Below, piece by piece: positions 5,964-7,583 of a stretch of 7,583 nucleotides of DNA. Within the stretch, counting starts at the first letter, position 1. Each line of letters begins with the position of its first letter. Below the pieces are notes generated by a model, which did not search any database, was not told where the DNA came from, and saw nothing but the letters and a program-made list of their open reading frames with translations. This DNA comes from an uncultured Thermoleophilia bacterium (lineage in GTDB: Bacteria > Actinomycetota > Thermoleophilia > UBA2241), in contig CAIWHY010000356.1 in assembly GCA_903912585.1 (NCBI GenBank), positions 1-7,583 of the forward strand, given 5' to 3'. The position numbers and the translations under genes were made by a program.

Positions 5964-6278
5964 ATGAAAGGAATTCTCGTGTTCGGAGCGTCCGGCCCGC
6001 TTCTGCTGCTGAGCTCCTACGCGGAGGCCGACGACCCGGCGCTCATCGCCAAGCTCCACGCCAAGGGCCTCGACAAGTTCCTCGCCTACGACATCCCCAT
6101 CGACCGCTGCAAGGACCTGTACGGGTATGCCTACCGCGACATCGTCGCCGACCTGCAGGACAAGGACGACATCCGCGTGCTCGACTTCGACGGCCACCGG
6201 ATCTTCGTCAACTTCTCGCTGATGGAGCTCGGCGACCTGTTCGTGTACGAGGCGGAGCAGGTCAGGCGCGCCGCGTAG
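5964..6278 (+). CDS. Conserved-looking small protein of unknown function (104 aa)
   Basis: I do not recognise this family by name. The 104-aa product opens with MKGILVFGASGP, a beta-strand and glycine turn like the start of a Rossmann-type alpha/beta protein. Then come DDPALIAKLHAKGLDKFLAYDIP (20-44, split here as a helix then a strand), one cysteine (Cys49), a DIVADLQDKDDIRVLDF segment (59-75) and DGHRIFVNF (77-84). Alternating strands and helices, many charged residues and no membrane segment after residue 20 suggest a compact soluble cytoplasmic protein. The hydrophobic N-terminus with SYA at 18-20 could be mistaken for a signal peptide, but it contains the Gly/Pro turn of a fold and is short. 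Normal codon use and an excellent ribosome site argue for a real gene. It diverges from endonuclease III and precedes the 5-oxoprolinase by 78 bp; neither context assigns a function. Confidence 0.85.
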   Translation: MKGILVFGASGPLLLLSSYAEADDPALIAKLHAKGLDKFLAYDIPIDRCKDLYGYAYRDIVADLQDKDDIRVLDFDGHRIFVNFSLMELGDLFVYEAEQVRRAA

Positions 6279-6310
6279 AGCGAAGCAGGCCGGGCGGCGG
6301 AGCAGCGAAG

Positions 6311-6341
6311 ACGGCCGCCGCCCGAGCCCGACGGCGGCCGT
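6311..6341 (+). terminator. Strong GC hairpin between the small gene and the 5-oxoprolinase gene
   Basis: Perfect 10-bp arms ACGGCCGCCG (6311-6320) and CGGCGGCCGT (6332-6341) enclose 11 bases. It starts 33 bases after the small gene's stop and ends 15 bases before the next ATG. No T-run follows, so intrinsic termination is doubtful. It could instead be a leader hairpin affecting translation of the oxoprolinase, whose start lacks an obvious Shine-Dalgarno, or a protein-binding palindrome. Confidence 0.45.
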
Positions 6342-6356
6342 GGTAGCCTGACCGCC

Positions 6357-7583
6357 ATGCGAGGTCCCGGCTGGCGATTCTGGATCGACCGCGGCGGCAC
6401 GTTCACCGACGTCGTGGCGCGGCGGCCCGACGGCGCGCTGCTCACGCGCAAGCTCCTCTCCGAAGACCCGGCCCGCTACAGGGACGCCGCGCTGCAGGGC
6501 ATCCGCGAACTGCTCGACCTGGAGTCCGGGGCGCCGATCCCGGCCGCCGCGGTCGCCGAGGTCCGCATGGGCACCACGGTCGCGACCAACGCGCTGCTGG
6601 AGCGGCGCGGCGAGCCCACCGTCTTCGTCACCACGCACGGCTTCGGCGATGCCCTGCGCATCGGCTACCAGGACCGCCCCGACATCTTCGCGCTCGACAT
6701 CCGCCTGCCGGAGCCCGTGTATGCGCGAGTGATCGAGATCGACGAGCGCGTCGGCGCGGGCGGAGAAGTGGTGCGCGAGCTCGATGAAGGAGCAGCACGG
6801 GAGGCGCTCGCGGCGGCGCACGCGGAGGGCTTCCGCGCCGCCGCGATCGCCCTCATGCACGGCTTCCGCTCCCCGGAGCACGAGCGGCGCGTGGCGGAAC
6901 TGGCGCGCGCCGCCGGCTTCACGCAAGTCTCGGTCTCGCACGAGACCAGCGCGCTCGTGAAGCTCGTGAGCCGCGGCGAGACGACCGTCGTCGACGCCTA
7001 CCTCTCCCCCATCCTGCGACGGTACGTCGACAGCATCGCCGCCGAGCTCGAAGGAGCGACCGTCGAGCCGCCCTCCCGGCGCGGCGAGGCGGCGGTGCCG
7101 CTGCGCTTCATGCAGTCGCACGGCGGGCTGACCGACGCACGCCTCTTCCGCGGCAAGGACAGCGTCCTCTCAGGCCCAGCGGGAGGCATCGTCGGCGCGG
7201 TGGAGACCTGCCGCCGCGCCGGGTTCGAGCGCCTCGTGACGTTCGACATGGGCGGCACGTCCACCGACGTCTCCCACTACGCCGGCGAGTACGAGCGCAG
7301 CTACGAGAGCGTGGTCGGCGGCGTGCGCCTGCGCGCCCCGATGCTGCGCATCCACACCGTGGCCGCCGGCGGAGGATCCGTGTGCGCGTTCGAGGACGGG
7401 CGCTACCGGGTCGGGCCGCGCAGCGCCGGCGCCGACCCGGGGCCGGCGTGCTACGGCAAGGGCGGGCCGCTCGCCGTGACCGACTGCAACGTCGTGCTCG
7501 GCAAGCTGCAGCCGGACTTCTTCCCGCGCGTGTTCGGCGCCGGCGGCGCCGGGACACTTGACGCGCACGCGGCGCGCAAGATC
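6357..7583 (+). CDS. 5-oxoprolinase / hydantoinase A family enzyme, N-terminal part, 3' truncated by window
   Basis: The first 409 residues are present with no stop before the window end. The family hydrolyses 5-oxo-L-proline (pyroglutamate) to glutamate with ATP, or related cyclic amides. Visible motifs: IDRGGTFTDVV (10-20), the first phosphate loop of the ASKHA ATPase fold; MGTTVATNALLERRG (71-85); HGFGDALRIGYQ (94-105); LSGPAGG (271-277); FDMGGTSTDVS (296-306), the second phosphate loop; and AAGGGS (336-341) followed by GPRSAGADPGPACYG (353-367). The opening WRFWIDRGGTFTD plus LLSEDPARY (33-41) resembles the long single-chain oxoprolinases (about 1200 aa) more than split HyuA/HyuB hydantoinases, but the B part lies outside the window. 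The ATG at 6357 is placed as expected for the family, about ten residues before the phosphate loop. No clear Shine-Dalgarno precedes it; a GC hairpin ends 15 bases upstream. Substrate is inferred. Confidence 0.94.
   Translation, partial: MRGPGWRFWIDRGGTFTDVVARRPDGALLTRKLLSEDPARYRDAALQGIRELLDLESGAPIPAAAVAEVRMGTTVATNALLERRGEPTVFVTTHGFGDALRIGYQDRPDIFALDIRLPEPVYARVIEIDERVGAGGEVVRELDEGAAREALAAAHAEGFRAAAIALMHGFRSPEHERRVAELARAAGFTQVSVSHETSALVKLVSRGETTVVDAYLSPILRRYVDSIAAELEGATVEPPSRRGEAAVPLRFMQSHGGLTDARLFRGKDSVLSGPAGGIVGAVETCRRAGFERLVTFDMGGTSTDVSHYAGEYERSYESVVGGVRLRAPMLRIHTVAAGGGSVCAFEDGRYRVGPRSAGADPGPACYGKGGPLAVTDCNVVLGKLQPDFFPRVFGAGGAGTLDAHAARKI

Noticed and set aside
5964..6026. Signal peptide on the 104-aa protein (MK, hydrophobic stretch, SYA).
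   Set aside because: The stretch contains a GASGP turn typical of a nucleotide-fold strand and only one basic residue precedes it; not convincing as a secretion signal.
5126..6346. A 406-codon plus-strand frame across endonuclease III and the small gene.
   Set aside because: Antisense to catalytic endonuclease III motifs and out of frame with the well-supported 104-aa gene.
5877..7121. A 414-codon minus-strand frame opposite the oxoprolinase.
   Set aside because: Shadow of the oxoprolinase frame, which holds all the family motifs.

Overview
The window is 7.6 kb of very GC-rich bacterial DNA (I estimate about 70% G+C, not counted exactly), densely coding, with no RNA genes, insertion sequences or CRISPR arrays that I can see. 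The codon bias is so strong that several antisense frames stay open for hundreds of codons. Gene content (a CtpE-like P-type ATPase, a PAS/GAF/GGDEF protein, an iron-sulfur endonuclease III, a 5-oxoprolinase) fits a GC-rich bacterium. Actinomycetota in the broad sense is my best guess, from the CtpE-like pump and the style of the toxin; other GC-rich phyla cannot be excluded.

Layout. Bases 1-1018 (+) hold the C-terminal third of a cation P-type ATPase that begins outside the window. It converges on a large minus-strand gene (1051-3927) for a soluble multi-sensor diguanylate cyclase with three PAS domains, two GAF-type domains and a GGDEF domain with an intact active motif and I-site. Upstream of it, on the same strand, is a two-gene cassette (5045 to 4204) that looks like a type II toxin-antitoxin pair: an antitoxin with a Phd-like N-terminus and a HicB-like middle, then a HicA-like toxin, overlapping by 4 bp (GTGA). 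The cassette is preceded by an unusually AT-rich promoter patch with a perfect 8-bp-arm palindrome lying over a good -10 hexamer, as expected of an autoregulated toxin-antitoxin operon.

Beyond it, on the minus strand, is endonuclease III (5854 to 5177). It diverges from a small unrecognised 104-aa protein gene (5964-6278, +) that has a near-perfect extended Shine-Dalgarno. The 109-bp divergent spacer carries a perfect 7-bp-arm palindrome. A 10-bp GC hairpin then separates the small gene from the start of a 5-oxoprolinase / hydantoinase A-type gene (6357 to the window end, +).

The genes do not form one pathway. They read as separate chromosomal loci (ion transport, c-di-GMP signalling, toxin-antitoxin, base-excision repair, 5-oxoproline recycling). 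The most interesting parts are the composite toxin-antitoxin cassette with its operator and the small orphan protein next to endonuclease III.
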